Source: a virus
DNA length: 21,182 bases
Virus record (IMG/VR): IMGVR_UViG_3300010397_000097
Coordinates: 1 to 21,182 of that record
Direction: 5' to 3' (one strand)
The position numbers and the translations under genes are program-made. The notes beneath the pieces are model-generated. The model searched no databases, was not told the origin of the DNA, and saw nothing but the letters and a program-made list of their open reading frames with translations. Each line of letters starts with the position of its first letter. Within the stretch, counting starts at the first letter, position 1. Shown here piece by piece: positions 19,432 through 21,182 of this stretch.

Positions 19432-20742
19432 ATGCCGAATACCGTTCTCAACCCGACTATCATCGCCCAGACGGCGGTGCGCATTCTCGAAAACGAATTG
19501 GTGATGGGCCGCAGGGTCTATCGCGGGTTCGAAGATGAGTTCGACAAGAAGATCAACGGATACGAGGTGGGTGACACCATCTCCATCCGCAAGCCGCAGA
19601 ACTTCTCGGTGCGCAGCGGCGCTGTTGCCGTCATCCAAGATGTCACCGAGGGTAAGCTGACGCTCTCTGTTAATCTGCAGAAGGGCGTCGATTTCAAGTT
19701 CAGCGGCGCTGAGTTAACGCTCAAGATCGATCAGCTGGCCGATCGGGTGATCAAGCCCGCGATGGTGCGGCTGGCCAATCAGGTCGATACTGATCTGATG
19801 AACCTGTTCGTCGGCATCCCCAACTGGGTGGGTCAGCCGGCGACGGGTGCAGATGCTCCAATCTCTACGTTCCAGCAGTTCGCCAGGGCGGCAGAGAGAC
19901 TGGATCAGATGGCATGTCCGCAAGACATGCGGTCTGCGGTGCTCGCCCCTGACAGCTACTGGGCGCTGGCCGGCGGCTCGCTCACGCAGTTCGTGCCGCA
20001 AGTCAACGCGCAGTCCTACCGGCAAGGCGAGATCGGTAAGATCGGCGGTGTCGATACCTACATGTCGCAAAACGTGCCGACGTTCGTTGGACCCGGCAAC
20101 CTCGACAGTGCTGCCACCGTCACGGGTGCGCAGAGCACGACCTACGCTGCCGTGATGAATACGGAAGCAACACCCGGCACGATGCAGCTTGTTGTGGGCG
20201 GCATCTCTCCCGCCACCAGTGTGGTGAAGGCCGGCACGGTGTTCACCATCGGTACGGCGGGCACTGCGGTCAGGGCCGTCAACCCGGTCACCAAGGCCGT
20301 GTTGCCGTTCCAGCAGATGTTCACTGTCGTGTCGGACAGTGCGGCAGCGGTTGCTGGTGCGGTCACGTTGACCATCACACCTCCGATCATTCCGATTGGT
20401 GGGGCGGATGGCCCGCAGTGGGGCACTGTTGATCAGGCGGCTGGTGCCGGCGCAACCATACAGATCGTCGGCGACGCCAGCGGTTCCTATCGCCAGAACC
20501 TGATGTTCCATCGCGATGCATTCGCGCTGGTGATGGTGCCGATGATCAAACCACCCGGCGCTGTTGATGTTTCGCGTGAGACATACAAGGGGACGAGCGT
20601 TCGCCTCATCCCGTACTACGACGGCACCAACGACGTGTCGAACTACAGGCTCGACATCCTCTACGGCATCAAGGTGGTCGACAACAGGCTCGCTGTCAGA
20701 ATGTCGGGCGGCTCTGCCACGCTCGGCAACCCGGCGCAGTAG
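19432..20742 (+). CDS. P22-type major coat protein
   Basis: A 436-aa protein (P22 gp5 is 430 aa) with the expected N-terminus of this family: MPNTVLNPTIIAQTAVRILE, then FDKKINGYEVGDTISIRKP and a HK97-fold pattern (LTLSVNLQKGVDFKFSGAEL; SYWALAGGSL; GVDTYMSQNVPTF). A Val/Ala/Thr-rich beta segment (about 220-345) lies where P22 carries its I-domain, and the end (SVRLIPYYDGTNDVSNYRLDILYGIKVVD) is typical of the family. It forms the icosahedral shell with help from the scaffold. AGGAG is seven bases before the ATG at 19432, and a strong hairpin follows the stop, both fitting high expression. Confidence 0.94.
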   Translation: MPNTVLNPTIIAQTAVRILENELVMGRRVYRGFEDEFDKKINGYEVGDTISIRKPQNFSVRSGAVAVIQDVTEGKLTLSVNLQKGVDFKFSGAELTLKIDQLADRVIKPAMVRLANQVDTDLMNLFVGIPNWVGQPATGADAPISTFQQFARAAERLDQMACPQDMRSAVLAPDSYWALAGGSLTQFVPQVNAQSYRQGEIGKIGGVDTYMSQNVPTFVGPGNLDSAATVTGAQSTTYAAVMNTEATPGTMQLVVGGISPATSVVKAGTVFTIGTAGTAVRAVNPVTKAVLPFQQMFTVVSDSAAAVAGAVTLTITPPIIPIGGADGPQWGTVDQAAGAGATIQIVGDASGSYRQNLMFHRDAFALVMVPMIKPPGAVDVSRETYKGTSVRLIPYYDGTNDVSNYRLDILYGIKVVDNRLAVRMSGGSATLGNPAQ

Positions 20743-20752
20743 TACCCGGTGA

Positions 20753-20772
20753 CCCGCCTCTTCGGAGGCGGG
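20753..20772 (+). terminator. Strong UUCG hairpin after coat gene
   Basis: CCCGCCTC and GAGGCGGG form a perfect 8-bp stem closed by a TTCG loop, 10 bases after the coat stop. No T run follows (next bases CCACCTCTT), so it is a poor terminator. It may instead protect the 3' end of the coat message or mark a processing site (inference). Confidence 0.5.
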
Positions 20773-20801
20773 CCACCTCTTACCAAACAAGGAGTAATTC
20801 A

Positions 20802-21182
20802 ATGACGAAGAAGCCGGCAAAGAAGCAGCGCAAAGGCGCAACGACGAAGGAGGCGACAGAGGGTGTGATCCTGGGAACAACATCAATCCCGGTGCAATGC
20901 TCTGTCGATGTCTCCGAAGCTGTTGGGTTCAACGAGGTCGTTATTGAGTGGGCCTGCCTCGGCCTGAGTGAGGAACCCGATAGCGTCCACGAGGTTTCGG
21001 GCAACTCCTTCATGCTCGATAAAAAGCGTGCTCCGCGCACTGACGAAGAAGGCCTGCATGTCTTCTTTGATCCGCCACTCAACGGCGGCAGATACGGTTT
21101 CCAGTTCGTGTTCACCTACAACGAAGCCTCCGAGGCGCGTTCGTCGGCCACACCAACAGACGAAGAGCGCGCGAAAGAAGAA
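20802..21182 (+). CDS. Phage protein downstream of coat, cut by window end
   Basis: At least 127 residues, open at the window edge. AAGGAG lies eight bases before ATG at 20802. The N-terminus is very basic (MTKKPAKKQRKGATTKEATE), followed by a beta-rich domain: EGVILGTTSIPVQCSVD, NEVVIEWACLGLSEEPDSVH, GRYGFQFVFTYNEASEARS, and an acidic end so far (TDEERAKEE). Position after the coat, in the place where P22-like phages keep head-completion or decoration genes, suggests a virion part, but the fold is not recognised. A shadow frame on the other strand is not credible. Confidence 0.78.
   Translation, partial: MTKKPAKKQRKGATTKEATEGVILGTTSIPVQCSVDVSEAVGFNEVVIEWACLGLSEEPDSVHEVSGNSFMLDKKRAPRTDEEGLHVFFDPPLNGGRYGFQFVFTYNEASEARSSATPTDEERAKEE

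Noticed and set aside
19714-20886. 390-residue minus-strand frame opposite the coat gene
   Set aside because: Shadow of the coat gene; His/Arg-rich translation with no domain, no ribosome site.
1-21182. CRISPR array, tRNA, insertion sequence, integrase or attachment site
   Set aside because: No regularly spaced direct repeats with unique spacers, no cloverleaf, no transposase or recombinase motifs, and no terminal repeats were seen. The 18-bp repeats at 4453-5807 are coding and irregularly spaced.

Overview
The window reads as part of a tailed-phage (or prophage) genome of the short-tailed, P22-like type. The head module appears in P22 order: candidate small terminase (DUF5681 protein, 2384-2809), large terminase (5900-7396), P22-type portal (12524-15352), scaffold (18497-19405), P22-type coat (19432-20742). 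The lengths of terminase (498 aa), scaffold (302 aa) and coat (436 aa) are close to the P22 proteins; the portal is larger (942 aa). High GC, GC-ending codons, and families such as DUF6496, DUF5681 and a Thivi_2564-like membrane protein suggest a proteobacterial host, probably an alphaproteobacterium (Rhizobiales-like). The host is inference. No integrase, replication, lysis-enzyme, tRNA or CRISPR feature is visible.

Layout. (1) 1-1711, minus strand: nine tiny genes, each overlapping the next by 1-4 nt or a few nt apart, mostly unrecognised, two of them cysteine-rich. (2) 1781-3278, plus strand: DUF6496 protein, two Cys-pair mini-proteins, the DUF5681 candidate small terminase, a short helical protein and an Arc-like ribbon-helix-helix protein. 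(3) 3279-3967: about 690 bp without a convincing gene but rich in inverted repeats. (4) 3968-4192, one small plus-strand gene; then 4214-5858, minus strand: six overlapping genes, four of them coiled-coil proteins carrying an 18-bp repeat that encodes AEIERL-type heptads, and a last one encoding a 33-aa lipobox peptide. (5) 5900-12521, plus strand: large terminase, then about 5 kb of accessory genes between terminase and portal, including two small membrane proteins, a zinc-ribbon gene overlapping its neighbour out of frame, and two proteins resembling parts of phage 'polyvalent' proteins. One minus-strand gene (11954-12136) sits inside. (6) 12524-20742: portal with an inserted four-cysteine motif, a 1005-aa Ig/beta-helix/lectin-like protein, two tandem intrinsic terminators, scaffold and coat. 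(7) 20802-end: a further gene running off the window.

How it works together. The plus-strand genes package DNA and build the procapsid (terminase, portal, scaffold, coat). The minus-strand arrays look like accessory genes of unknown role. A 13-bp palindromic motif, CAGGAAACCTGAA, occurs exactly three times, each time in the gap between divergent genes (1757, 5888, 12154). It is the best candidate for a shared phage operator or promoter element; the Arc-like protein is one possible binder.
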